Assembly (NCBI GenBank): GCA_947475315.1
Contig: CANJMY010000026.1
Span: forward strand, 1-43,351
From: Pseudomonadota bacterium
GTDB lineage: Bacteria; Myxococcota_A; UBA796; GCA-2862545
DNA length: 43,351 bases
Reading direction: 5' to 3'
Under the pieces are notes generated by a model, which searched no databases, was not told the DNA's origin, and was given only the letters and a program-made list of their open reading frames with translations. The translations under genes were made by a program, and so were the position numbers. Numbering within the stretch: position 1 is the stretch's first letter; every line of letters starts with the position of its first letter. This document shows, one piece after another, positions 1-8,146 of the stretch.

Positions 1-468
1 AAGCCAGTCGCTTTGAGCTCGACTTGTGGTCGATTGGCTCTCTATTTACGCAAGACCGCCGCCGGACGAGCCGACGACAATCTCTACCACTACGACCACT
101 TTCGTGGTTCGCCATTTACTGATTGCTTTTCAAAGACCGACCGGTGCAGACCGAAACCTGCTCCGCGATACCGTAGACCGCAGTCGACGGATCCGGCGGA
201 CGAGTCCGTCAGACGCCCGGCCATTTAGCGGGCCCTGGGCGGGCCGTCAACCGTGTCCGCAACGCTTTCTCGTTCGTTCTCTTCGGAGAGTCGGATGCCC
301 GCGGTTTTTTTCGAGGGCGAACTCGTGGCATACGACGTGCATGCGGCCGCAGCGCACTCAGGCCATGCACAAGGCGCAGCCCGGGTTAGAAGTCCTGCCC
401 TCGCGGTAAGGCCGACTCGGCTCCGCCGCCCCCACGACACCGGCCCTTTCCCCAGGAACCGCCACGCC
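1..468. other. 468-base leader/intergenic region with no convincing gene
   Basis: This stretch precedes korA. An open frame runs from base 1 to a stop at 226-228, but its codons often end in A or T, unlike the GC-ending codons of the real genes here, and its translation resembles nothing I know. Visible structure: a small hairpin at 95-108 (ACCAC/GTGGT, loop TTTC), a short palindrome at 197-208 (CGGAC-GA-GTCCG), and a run of seven T at 305-311 that is rare in this genome. No good GC hairpin sits directly before the T run, so I do not call a terminator. The region probably carries the korAB promoter and a long 5' leader, but I cannot place the promoter. Confidence 0.5.
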
Positions 469-2295
469 ATGTCAAACGCTGCCCCGGTAGTCCTCGACCA
501 AGTCGTCGTCCGCTTTGCCGGCGATTCTGGCGACGGCATCCAGATCTCGGGTGACCAGTTCACCCGTACGTCCGCCCTCGCCGGCAACGACCTCGCCACC
601 TTCCCTGACTACCCCGCCGAGATCCGAGCGCCTGCAGGCAGCCGCGAAGGCGTCAGCGGGTTCCAGATCCAGCTGGCCAGCCACCCGGTCTTCACCCCTG
701 GAGACATCGCGGACGCTCTGGTGGCGTTCAACCCTGCGGCGCTCGTCACCAACCTCGACGGCCTGCGCGAGGGTGGCATCATCATCGTCAACTCGGACAA
801 GTTCGCCAAGATTGACCTCGAGAAGGCCCGCCTGGTCAGCAACCCGCTCGAGGATGGCACCTGCGACAAGTTCCGCCTGGTGCAGGCCCCCATCGGCAAG
901 CTGACCAAGGAAGCTGTCGAGGCCTTCGGTCTCAAGACCAAGGAGATCGACCGCTGCAAGAACTTCTTCGCGCTGGGCATGGTGTACTGGCTGTACGGCC
1001 GTCCGCTGGATCCGACCGAGGAGTGGCTGCGCAAGCGCTTCAAGCCGCCGTTCCTGGACGCCAACCTTGCGTCCATGCGCGCGGGCCACGCCTTCGCGGA
1101 GACCGCCGAGCTGTTCGAGGGCCCGTTCATGGTCCCGCCCGCGGTCATCGCACACGGCACCTACCGCAACGTCACCGGCAACCTGGCCATCGCGCTCGGG
1201 CTCGCGGCGGCGGCGGTGAAGAGCAAGACGACGGTGTTCTACGGGAGCTACCCGATCACGCCGGCCACCGACATCCTCCATACCCTGGCGCCGTTCAAGA
1301 ACTTCGGCGTGGCCACGTTCCAGGCTGAGGACGAGATCGCGGCGGTCTGCGCGTCGATCGGCGCGTCCTACGGTGGCGCCATCGGCGTCACCGGCACGTC
1401 GGGCCCCGGCTTGGCGCTCAAGCAGGAAGCGATCGGCCTCGCGCTGATGGCCGAGCTCCCGCTCGTCATCATCAACGTTCAGCGCGCCGGCCCCTCCACC
1501 GGCCTGCCGACCAAGACTGAGCAGGCTGACCTGCTTCAGGCGATGTACGGCCGCAACGGCGAGTCGCCGGTCGCGGTGCTCGCGCCGGCCACCGCCGCGG
1601 ACGCATTCGATGTGACCCTGCAGGCCGTCCGCCTGTCGGTGAAGTACCGCACCCCCGTGGTCGTGCTGTCCGACGGCTACGTCGCGAACAGCTCCGAGCC
1701 CTGGCTGCTGCCCGACATCGACGCGCTGCCGCCGATCGAGGTCGTCCACCCCACGGATCCGGAGACCTTCAAGCCCTACCTGCGTGACCCGGAGACGCTC
1801 GCGCGCCCCTGGGCCATCCCCGGCGTGCCTGGCTTGGAGCACCGCATCGGCGGTCTGGAGAAGGCCGACATCACCGGCAACATCTCCTACGACGCCCACA
1901 ACCACGAGAAGATGTGCCACCTGCGCGCCGAGAAGATCCTCCGCATGCGCGCCGACATCCCCGCGACCGACGTCCACGGCGCCGCGAGCGGCACCTTGGT
2001 CCTCGCGTGGGGCAGCACCTACGGCGCCATCCGCACCGCGGTCGACCAGTGCCTCGCGGAAGGCCAGGCGGTCGCGCACGTGCACCTGCGCCACCTCAAC
2101 CCGCTTCCGGCTGACCTGGCCGACATCATGGGCCGCTACGCGCACGTCATCGTGCCGGAGCTCAACATGGGCCAGCTGTCCAAGATCCTGCGCGCCGAGT
2201 ACCTCGTCGACGCCATCCCGTTCACCAAGATCCAGGGCCAGCCTTTCCGCGTCGCGGAAGTCAAGGCCCGCCTCGACGCCCTCGTCGCGAACTGA
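469..2295 (+). CDS. korA: 2-oxoacid:ferredoxin oxidoreductase, alpha subunit (fused gamma-alpha)
   Basis: This is the large subunit of a two-subunit 2-oxoacid (probably 2-oxoglutarate) oxidoreductase. The complex decarboxylates the oxoacid with CoA and passes electrons to ferredoxin. The 608-residue product has a gamma-like domain first (about residues 1-200, with RFAGDSGDGIQ near residue 14). The pyrimidine-binding alpha domain follows, with YPITPATD at 261-268, QAEDE at 285-289 and TGTSGPG from 308. I place the start at ATG 469 because homology begins there; the open frame reaches back to 253 but that part is not protein-like. A weak AGGA lies upstream. korB follows after 14 bases, so the two are one operon. 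The KGOR-type fused layout matches KorA of aerobic bacteria. Substrate specificity is inferred. Confidence 0.93.
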   Translation: MSNAAPVVLDQVVVRFAGDSGDGIQISGDQFTRTSALAGNDLATFPDYPAEIRAPAGSREGVSGFQIQLASHPVFTPGDIADALVAFNPAALVTNLDGLREGGIIIVNSDKFAKIDLEKARLVSNPLEDGTCDKFRLVQAPIGKLTKEAVEAFGLKTKEIDRCKNFFALGMVYWLYGRPLDPTEEWLRKRFKPPFLDANLASMRAGHAFAETAELFEGPFMVPPAVIAHGTYRNVTGNLAIALGLAAAAVKSKTTVFYGSYPITPATDILHTLAPFKNFGVATFQAEDEIAAVCASIGASYGGAIGVTGTSGPGLALKQEAIGLALMAELPLVIINVQRAGPSTGLPTKTEQADLLQAMYGRNGESPVAVLAPATAADAFDVTLQAVRLSVKYRTPVVVLSDGYVANSSEPWLLPDIDALPPIEVVHPTDPETFKPYLRDPETLARPWAIPGVPGLEHRIGGLEKADITGNISYDAHNHEKMCHLRAEKILRMRADIPATDVHGAASGTLVLAWGSTYGAIRTAVDQCLAEGQAVAHVHLRHLNPLPADLADIMGRYAHVIVPELNMGQLSKILRAEYLVDAIPFTKIQGQPFRVAEVKARLDALVAN

Positions 2296-2309
2296 AGGAG
2301 CACCGACCC

Positions 2310-3323
2310 ATGAACACCACGCCGGTCGAGTACAGCAAGAAGGACTTCATGTCCGACCAGACCATCCGGTGGTGCCCCGGATGCGGTGATTACTCCATTC
2401 TGAGCCAGGTCCAGACGGTCTTCGCCGGTCTCGGTCTCGCCAAGGAGAAGTACGCCATCGTCTCGGGCATCGGCTGCTCCAGTCGCTTCCCCTACTACAT
2501 GAACACCTACGGGTTCCACACGATCCACGGCCGCGCCACCGCGGTCGCCACGGGCCTGAAGCTCTCCCGCCCGGACCTGTCCGTGTGGGTGGTGACCGGT
2601 GACGGCGACGGCCTGTCGATCGGTGGCAACCACATGGCCCACCTGCTGCGCCGCAACGTCGACCTGAACGTGCTGTTGTTCAACAACCGCATCTACGGCC
2701 TGACCAAGGGCCAGTACAGCCCCACGTCCGAGATCGGCAAGAAGACCAAGTCCTCGCCGATGGGCAGCATCGACCACCCGTTCAACCCGATCGCCTTCGC
2801 GCTCGGCTGCGGCTCGTCGTACATCAGCCGATCGGTGGACGTGTTCGCGTCCCACCTTCGCGACACGCTGACCGCTGCGAACACCCACTCCGGCACGTCC
2901 TTCGTGGAGATCCTGCAGAACTGCAACATCTTCAACGACGGCGCCTGGGACAGCATGGTCGACAAGGACCACCGCGATGGCCGCGTGCTCTACATGGAGC
3001 ATGGCAAGCCGCTGGTCTGGGGCTCTGAGGACGACAAGTACGGCTTCATCCTCGACGGCCTGTCGATCAAGCCGGTGAAGCTGGGCGAGACGCACCAGGA
3101 GACGGACTGCGTGCTTCACGACAAGCACAACCTGATCCTGGCGACCATGCTGGCCAACCTGGATCCGTCGGACGGCGCCCCGCTCGCGGTCGGCACCTTC
3201 TACGAGTCCGACAAGTCCACCTACGACTCGATGTTCGTCACGCAGATCGCGGACGCGACCAGTCGTCTCGGCGCCGGTGATCTGGCGAAGCTGCTCAACA
3301 GCGGCGAGACGTGGACGGTCTGA
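2310..3323 (+). CDS. korB: 2-oxoacid:ferredoxin oxidoreductase, beta subunit
   Basis: This is the thiamine-diphosphate and iron-sulfur subunit that partners KorA. The 337-residue protein has the TPP/Mg motif GDGDG at 97-101 followed by an FNN segment. Four cysteines, C22, C25, C56 and C205, match in spacing the four that hold the [4Fe-4S] cluster in archaeal two-subunit OFORs, so the cluster is probably intact. ATG 2310 is preceded by AAGGAGCA at good spacing. The gene lies 14 bases after korA and overlaps the next gene (HAD phosphatase) by 13 bases. The pair probably replaces or supplements NAD-linked 2-oxoglutarate dehydrogenase, or runs the reductive reaction; the window cannot tell which. 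Confidence 0.93.
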   Translation: MNTTPVEYSKKDFMSDQTIRWCPGCGDYSILSQVQTVFAGLGLAKEKYAIVSGIGCSSRFPYYMNTYGFHTIHGRATAVATGLKLSRPDLSVWVVTGDGDGLSIGGNHMAHLLRRNVDLNVLLFNNRIYGLTKGQYSPTSEIGKKTKSSPMGSIDHPFNPIAFALGCGSSYISRSVDVFASHLRDTLTAANTHSGTSFVEILQNCNIFNDGAWDSMVDKDHRDGRVLYMEHGKPLVWGSEDDKYGFILDGLSIKPVKLGETHQETDCVLHDKHNLILATMLANLDPSDGAPLAVGTFYESDKSTYDSMFVTQIADATSRLGAGDLAKLLNSGETWTV

Positions 3324-4117
3324 GGCCTGTCGCCGCGCTGACGCCGGCCGACGCCAAGCGTGTCGTCGGCGTCTTGTGCGACATCGACGACACCCTGACG
3401 TGGGAAGGCCGCCTCATCCCCGAGGCGTTCGCCGCCCTGTCACGCGCACAGAAGGCGGGCCTGAAGGTGGTGCCGATCACCGGCCGCCCGGCGGGCTGGG
3501 TGGATCACGTCGCGCGGGCCTGGCCCGTGGACGGCGTGGTCGGCGAGAACGGTGGCCTGTGGTTCTGGCATGACGGGCACAAGCTGCAGCGGCGCTTCTT
3601 GCAGCCGCTGGACGAGCGCTTGGCCAACCGGCAGCGGCTGACCGCGCTGGGCGCGCAGATCCTGGCGGCCGTGCCCGGCACCGCGCTCGCGAGCGACCAG
3701 CCCTACCGAGAGCTGGACGTGGCGATCGACTTCCGCGAGGACGTACCCGAGCTGAGCGAGCCGGAGATCGACGCGATCGTGCGCGCCTTCCACGACGGCG
3801 GCGCCACCTGCAAGGTGTCGTCGATCCACGTGAACGGCTGGTTCGGCGCGTTCGACAAGCTGACGGGCTGCGCCCATCTCCTCGCCGAGCGGTGGGGCAT
3901 CCCCATCCAAGACGCGTCGAGCACCTGGATGTTCGTGGGCGACTCGGCGAACGACGAGCCGATGTTCCAGCGCTTCGACATGTCGGTGGGCGTGGCCAAC
4001 GTCGCGCACTTCCTGCCGCGCATGATCTCGCACCCCAAGTACGTCACCGAGCGCGTCGGCGGCTGGGGCTTCGCCGAGGCGATCGACGCGCTGCTGGACC
4101 GGCGCGGCGGCGCGTAG
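3311..4117 (+). CDS. HAD-superfamily (type IIB, Cof-like) phosphatase
   Basis: A cytosolic Mg-dependent phosphatase of 268 residues. HAD motif I is DIDDTLT with the nucleophile at D24 and the acid/base at D26. Motif II is the Thr in PITGRP. Motif IV is GDSANDEPMF near the C-terminus. The long cap between motifs II and III and the overall size fit subclass IIB, which includes mannosyl-3-phosphoglycerate phosphatase, sucrose-phosphate phosphatase and Cof proteins. The substrate cannot be read from sequence. The start is GTG 3311, inside the end of korB, so translation is probably coupled; no other in-frame start lies before motif I. No biochemical link to KorAB is evident. Confidence 0.82.
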   Translation: MDGLRPVAALTPADAKRVVGVLCDIDDTLTWEGRLIPEAFAALSRAQKAGLKVVPITGRPAGWVDHVARAWPVDGVVGENGGLWFWHDGHKLQRRFLQPLDERLANRQRLTALGAQILAAVPGTALASDQPYRELDVAIDFREDVPELSEPEIDAIVRAFHDGGATCKVSSIHVNGWFGAFDKLTGCAHLLAERWGIPIQDASSTWMFVGDSANDEPMFQRFDMSVGVANVAHFLPRMISHPKYVTERVGGWGFAEAIDALLDRRGGA

Positions 4118-4224
4118 CTGGGTCTGGTACGGACACTGGCCGGGGCGCACACCCTCGGCGCGCACGCGCGCGCGTCGCTTCGCGACTTAACGTGCCGAGC
4201 GCGCCGTCCGCGACGTCGCCCGCG

Positions 4225-4245
4225 GGCGTCGATCTTGTCGACGCC
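4225..4245. terminator. Hairpin between convergent genes
   Basis: A perfect 8-bp stem, GGCGTCGA and TCGACGCC, with loop TCTTG. It sits between the HAD gene (+) and the dehydrogenase gene (-) and touches the dehydrogenase stop codon. It lacks a T tract, so any termination would be weak or Rho-assisted. It could act in both directions. Confidence 0.45.
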
Positions 4246-5177
4246 TAGGCCACCTTGGCGGGGACCGTGCCCGTGGCGATCCATTCGGCCACCGACGCGA
4301 CCACCTCGGCCGCGACGCGCGACCCAAGGCCATGCGTGAAGCCTGCGCTGTGCGGGCTCAGCCAGACCCCCGGCACCGCCGCCTGCGCCGCCAGCTGCGG
4401 GTAGGGCTCGACCGGGAACACGTCGCTCGCCACGCCCCGCAAACGCCCGTGCGCGACCGCATCGACGGCGGCGTCTAGATCCAGGCACTCGCCGCGGGCG
4501 GTGTTCACGACGACCGCGTGCGCCCCCAGCGCCGCGAGGCGGGGGGCGTCCATGAGCCCGCGGCTGGTCGGCGTGAGCGCGCAGTGCAGCGTGATGGCGT
4601 CGGCGCCCGCGAGCGCGTCGTCGAGGGCCCAGGCCCCCTCGATCGCCGGATCCACGCCTCGCACCTGCGCGCCGAACGCGTGCAGCGCGCGGGTCATGTG
4701 CTGGCCGATCACGCCCAGGCCGACGACGACGACGGTCGCGCCGGACAGGCCGCGCGGTGCGATGCGGGGCAGCTCGGGCCGGGCCCACCGCCCGTCACGC
4801 GCGGCTGCGGCGAACACCGGCTGCGCCCGCATCAGCCCGATCATCGCGCCGACCGCGTGCTCGACGACGGCGTCGCGTCGCGCCCGTGGGCTTCGACCGA
4901 CCGTCACCCCGCGCCGGTGGGCCTCGTCCACGTCGACGTGGTCGTGTCCAGAGGTGGTGGTGAGCACGCAGCGGCCGCCAAACCCCGCGAGCACCGTGTC
5001 GGTCACGCGCACCTTGCTGTTCACGACCAGCACGTCCGCCCGATCCAGCCCCACGGGCGGGCGGATCCGGTCCTCAACGAGCGACCAGCTGCCGCCGAGC
5101 GCCTCGACGCCGGCCCGCTCGGCCGCCAGGTCGGCGTCGGTCTCATAGGAGGATCGACCCCAGCGGAGCACGTGCAT
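4245..5177 (-). CDS. D-isomer-specific 2-hydroxyacid dehydrogenase
   Basis: A 310-residue NAD(P)-dependent dehydrogenase that interconverts a D-2-hydroxyacid and a 2-oxoacid. The Rossmann motif reads GLGVIG. The catalytic Arg is in NTARGECLD, the Glu in DVFPVEP and the His in SPHSAGFT, so the Arg-Glu-His set is complete. The length is slightly short for the family (about 310-340). The frame is open to 5594, but I choose ATG 5177 because GGAGAGGCT lies just upstream and homology starts there. It may be related to erythronate-4-phosphate dehydrogenase (PdxB) or phosphoglycerate dehydrogenase, but substrate residues do not decide this. It is transcribed divergently from radA, 103 bases away. Confidence 0.85.
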   Translation of the reverse strand: MHVLRWGRSSYETDADLAAERAGVEALGGSWSLVEDRIRPPVGLDRADVLVVNSKVRVTDTVLAGFGGRCVLTTTSGHDHVDVDEAHRRGVTVGRSPRARRDAVVEHAVGAMIGLMRAQPVFAAAARDGRWARPELPRIAPRGLSGATVVVVGLGVIGQHMTRALHAFGAQVRGVDPAIEGAWALDDALAGADAITLHCALTPTSRGLMDAPRLAALGAHAVVVNTARGECLDLDAAVDAVAHGRLRGVASDVFPVEPYPQLAAQAAVPGVWLSPHSAGFTHGLGSRVAAEVVASVAEWIATGTVPAKVA

Positions 5178-5280
5178 CACAGCCTCTCCTCGGACGCGGC
5201 GGAAATTGGTCCGCCTTGGTCCAGCGCCACGCGGACGGGCTCCGGGTGTCGCGGTAGGACGGTCGCCTGTCGGAGTGCGC

Positions 5281-6648
5281 TTGTCCAAGCCGAAGTTCCG
5301 GTATCTGTGCCGCGAGTGTGCCCACGAGTCCGCCAAGTGGGTCGGGCGCTGCCCGTCGTGCAAGGCGTGGAACAGCATCGAAGAGGAGGCGGTCGACGAC
5401 CGCCCGGTCAAGCGCGCGGCCCCGTCGCTGTCCATCGACGACCGCCCCGTCCGCCTGCCAGACGTCCCCGCCAGCGGCGGCGGCGAGGTGCGCGTCCGCA
5501 CCGGCCTGGGTGAGTTGGACAACGTGCTCGGCGGCGGTCTGGTCGCGGGGAGCCTGGTGCTGGTGGGCGGAGATCCAGGTGTCGGCAAGTCCACGCTGCT
5601 GCTGATGGCGGCGGATCGCTTCGGAAAGCGCGGTCTCGACGTGCTCTACGTCTCCGGAGAGGAGTCGGTTCGCCAGATCCACCTGCGCGCCAAGCGCCTG
5701 GGCGTGGAAGGCGAGCGCGTCCACCTGCTGGCCCACACCGACATGACCCACATCGACAAGATCGCGCGGGAGCTGAACCCGGCGGTGATCGTGATCGACT
5801 CGGTGCAGACGGTGCACGTGCCGCACGTGGGCTCCATCCCCGGCTCCATCACGCAGGTGCGCGAGGTGGCGCACGCCGCCATGGTGCTGGCCAAGTCCAC
5901 GGGCATCTCCATCCTGCTGGTCGGCCACGTCACCAAGTCGGGCGATCTGGCAGGCCCCAAGGTCCTGGAGCACGTGGTCGACACGGTGCTGCACTTCGAG
6001 GGCGACGATCGCTCGTCGCTGCGGGTGCTGCGCGCGGTGAAGAACCGCTTTGGCCCCGCGGGCGAGCTCGGCGTGTTCGAGATGGTCGAGGACGGCCTAG
6101 CCGAGGTGCCGGACGCGTCCGCCCGCCTGCTGCGCGAGCGCGACGAGGGCGCGCCTGGCACCGCCGTCGTCTGCACGACCGAGGGGAGCCGCGCGCTGCT
6201 GGCCGAGGTGCAGGCGCTGGTCGGTCGCCCGTCGCCCGCCACGCCCGCGCGCACCTGCATCGGGATCGACCGGAACCGGGTGCTGATGCTCGCCGCCATC
6301 CTGGGCAAGGTGGGCCTCGCCGTGCACGATCGCGACCTGTTCGTGAACGCAGCGGGTGGCGTTCGGCTTGAGGAGCCGGCAGTGGACCTTGGGATCGTCG
6401 CCGCGGCCGCGAGCGCGCTGCTCGATCGCCCGCTCGATCCGCGCACCGCCCTGTTCGGCGAGCTTGGGCTGGTCGGCGAGGTCCGCGCGGTCCCGCACGC
6501 CCGCCTTCGCGCCCGAGAGGCGGCGCGGCACGGGTTCCGGCGGTTGGTGGTGCCCGCGGGCGCCGACGTGGGCGACGTCGGGATCGACGTGGTCCGGGTG
6601 CGGACGGTGCGCGACGTGCTCGACGCGCTGGGTCTCGGCAGGTCCTAG
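5281..6648 (+). CDS. radA: DNA repair protein RadA (Sms)
   Basis: A RecA-like, DnaB-type helicase that promotes branch migration during recombinational repair. The order of parts is classical: an N-terminal C4 zinc finger (C10, C13, C24, C27), an ATPase core with Walker A GGDPGVGKST, the RadA signature KNRFG, and a C-terminal Lon-like domain (GLVGEVRAVPHA). I choose TTG 5281, preceded by CGGAG at 5-base spacing, giving 455 residues, the normal family length. A GTG at 5275 and an open frame back to 5206 are alternatives but add residues before the zinc finger. The gene stands alone, with the CPBP protease 135 bases downstream. Confidence 0.94.
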   Translation: MSKPKFRYLCRECAHESAKWVGRCPSCKAWNSIEEEAVDDRPVKRAAPSLSIDDRPVRLPDVPASGGGEVRVRTGLGELDNVLGGGLVAGSLVLVGGDPGVGKSTLLLMAADRFGKRGLDVLYVSGEESVRQIHLRAKRLGVEGERVHLLAHTDMTHIDKIARELNPAVIVIDSVQTVHVPHVGSIPGSITQVREVAHAAMVLAKSTGISILLVGHVTKSGDLAGPKVLEHVVDTVLHFEGDDRSSLRVLRAVKNRFGPAGELGVFEMVEDGLAEVPDASARLLRERDEGAPGTAVVCTTEGSRALLAEVQALVGRPSPATPARTCIGIDRNRVLMLAAILGKVGLAVHDRDLFVNAAGGVRLEEPAVDLGIVAAAASALLDRPLDPRTALFGELGLVGEVRAVPHARLRAREAARHGFRRLVVPAGADVGDVGIDVVRVRTVRDVLDALGLGRS

Positions 6649-6783
6649 CCGTCGTTCCCCCTGCGGCGGATTGGGTCGAAATGCACCCGACCGGGGGTCC
6701 GAATCTTCGGAGCTCCCTACCCGAAACAGGACGCGGTACCCTCACAATTAGCGACGAACATCCCGTCGCGCCTTGGGGGGAAC

Positions 6784-8010
6784 ATGAACACCGAAACCAT
6801 GAGGCTCTCGACTCTAGATCCAGCCGTGAACAAGCCTGCCCGATGGCGCGTCCTCCGAGCCGTGGCGCGGGTGCTGAGCGTCTACCTTTCCTTCGCGGCG
6901 TTCCTGGTTGGCACGTCGCTGTTCGTGGCGAGTGGGCTGACCTTCGGAGCGCACTGGGCGCCCGCCCTCGCGTTCGCGGCGGCCTGCGTGTCGTTGCTGC
7001 CCCTCGCGTCGGCCCAGGCGTGGGCGGTGCACGATCGGGTCCGGGCGCAGGTCGGTCCCGAGGCTAGCGCCCTCCGCCACCTGACGGACGACCTCGCGGG
7101 GATCCTCGCCTCCACCGCGTTCCTGCTGTGCGTCCCCGTCCTCCTGGAGAGCGCACACGGCGTCGCAGCCGTCGGCCTGGCCGCCAGTCGAGCGCTTGAG
7201 GCATGGGGGGAAGGCAGCGCCGCGTCGCCGGCGATGCTCCTGCGCCACCACCTCGCGCTGGTGCGCACGGCGTCCGGCGACGCAGGCGCCGTCCGCGCAC
7301 TCGGCGCTTGGGTTTCGGTGCTGACGCTGGCGGGCGCCACCCTGTCGGGCGCGTCGCTCTGGCTACGACTCCGGGGCGTCGTCGGCCCGGGGCAGCTCCG
7401 GCGAACCTTCGCGCTGCGGGAACCGTCCGCGCGCGCGGTGGCCTTGGCGACCCTGGCGGGTGCGCTGGCCGGCTGGCTGCCCGCGTCGGTGGCGTACCAG
7501 CTCGGCGAGGGCAGCGAGCCTTCCGCGCTGGGCGCGTTCGTTCGGGGCGCGGACGCGCTCCGAGACTTCCACGCCCTTGGTGTGCCGTCTCTGGCGTGGA
7601 CGCTCGCGATCGCGGCGGCGCTCCCGATGGCCGAGGAGCTCGGGTTCCGGGGCTTCCTGTGGTCCGCGTTCGCGCGGGCCGGCTCACCCGGGATGGCCTT
7701 GGCCCTGTCCACCCTGGCGTTCACCCTGCTCCACCATGATCCGTCGACGCTTCCGTCGGCCGCCTTCCTCGGTCTGATGCTTGGCCTGCTCCGCGCAAAC
7801 ACCCGCTCCGTGGTGCCCTGCATGGTCGCCCACGTCGCGCTGAACAGCCTCGGCATCGCGGCGATGGCGCTGTGGCCGGATGGCCTGCATGTGCCGCTCG
7901 CCCCAGCGGCCGTTCTCGGCGGCCTCGCGCTGTTGGCCGCGGGCTCCGCTCCGGGTCGCGCCGAACCGTTGCCGAGCGCTCGCCCGCCGCGAGTGACCCG
8001 CACGGCCTGA
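6784..8010 (+). CDS. CPBP (Abi/CAAX-like) intramembrane metalloprotease
   Basis: A 408-residue multi-pass membrane protein. The C-terminal half carries the CPBP signature: EE at 284-285 followed by R289 (EELGFRG), then FTLLHH at 313-318, then H350 with N354 (HVALN). These residues form the glutamate/histidine metal site of Rce1-type proteases. The N-terminal half is hydrophobic with several predicted helices and has no domain I recognise. ATG 6784 follows a GGGGGG tract with a short spacer; the next Met (6799) is possible. CPBP proteins process prenylated proteins in eukaryotes and have various bacteriocin-immunity or regulatory roles in bacteria; the target here is unknown. A TACCCT element at about 6737 may be its -10. 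Confidence 0.83.
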   Translation: MNTETMRLSTLDPAVNKPARWRVLRAVARVLSVYLSFAAFLVGTSLFVASGLTFGAHWAPALAFAAACVSLLPLASAQAWAVHDRVRAQVGPEASALRHLTDDLAGILASTAFLLCVPVLLESAHGVAAVGLAASRALEAWGEGSAASPAMLLRHHLALVRTASGDAGAVRALGAWVSVLTLAGATLSGASLWLRLRGVVGPGQLRRTFALREPSARAVALATLAGALAGWLPASVAYQLGEGSEPSALGAFVRGADALRDFHALGVPSLAWTLAIAAALPMAEELGFRGFLWSAFARAGSPGMALALSTLAFTLLHHDPSTLPSAAFLGLMLGLLRANTRSVVPCMVAHVALNSLGIAAMALWPDGLHVPLAPAAVLGGLALLAAGSAPGRAEPLPSARPPRVTRTA

Positions 8011-8113
8011 CGATCCTGACGCCGCCGGGCACGACCCTTGCACAGGTGCCGACCGATCCCACGACACCCTGACAGAACGTGCCAGGACAGGCCTAGGGCC
8101 ACCCGTTAGACCC

Positions 8114-8131
8114 TGAATGAATCTTCATTCA
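8114..8131. promoter_or_regulatory. 18-bp palindrome resembling a TetR-type FadR operator
   Basis: The sequence TGAATGAATCTTCATTCA is an inverted repeat with perfect 8-base arms and a 2-base centre. It ends 15 bases before the acyl-CoA dehydrogenase start. As I recall it, the Bacillus FadR (TetR family) operator is TGAATGA-M-TA-N-TCATTCA; this site agrees at every position but one. A FadR-like repressor released by long-chain acyl-CoA is the natural inference. The regulator is not in this window. Confidence 0.72.
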
Positions 8132-8146
8132 CCGACCGAGGAATCC

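Noticed and set aside
1..228. Open frame reaching in from the left edge
   Set aside because: Third codon positions are not GC-rich as in the real genes, and the translation resembles nothing; treated as non-coding.
4150..4185. Alternating GCGCGC/CACGCG run that might form Z-DNA
   Set aside because: Such runs are expected in DNA this GC-rich and occur elsewhere in the window; nothing marks this one as functional.
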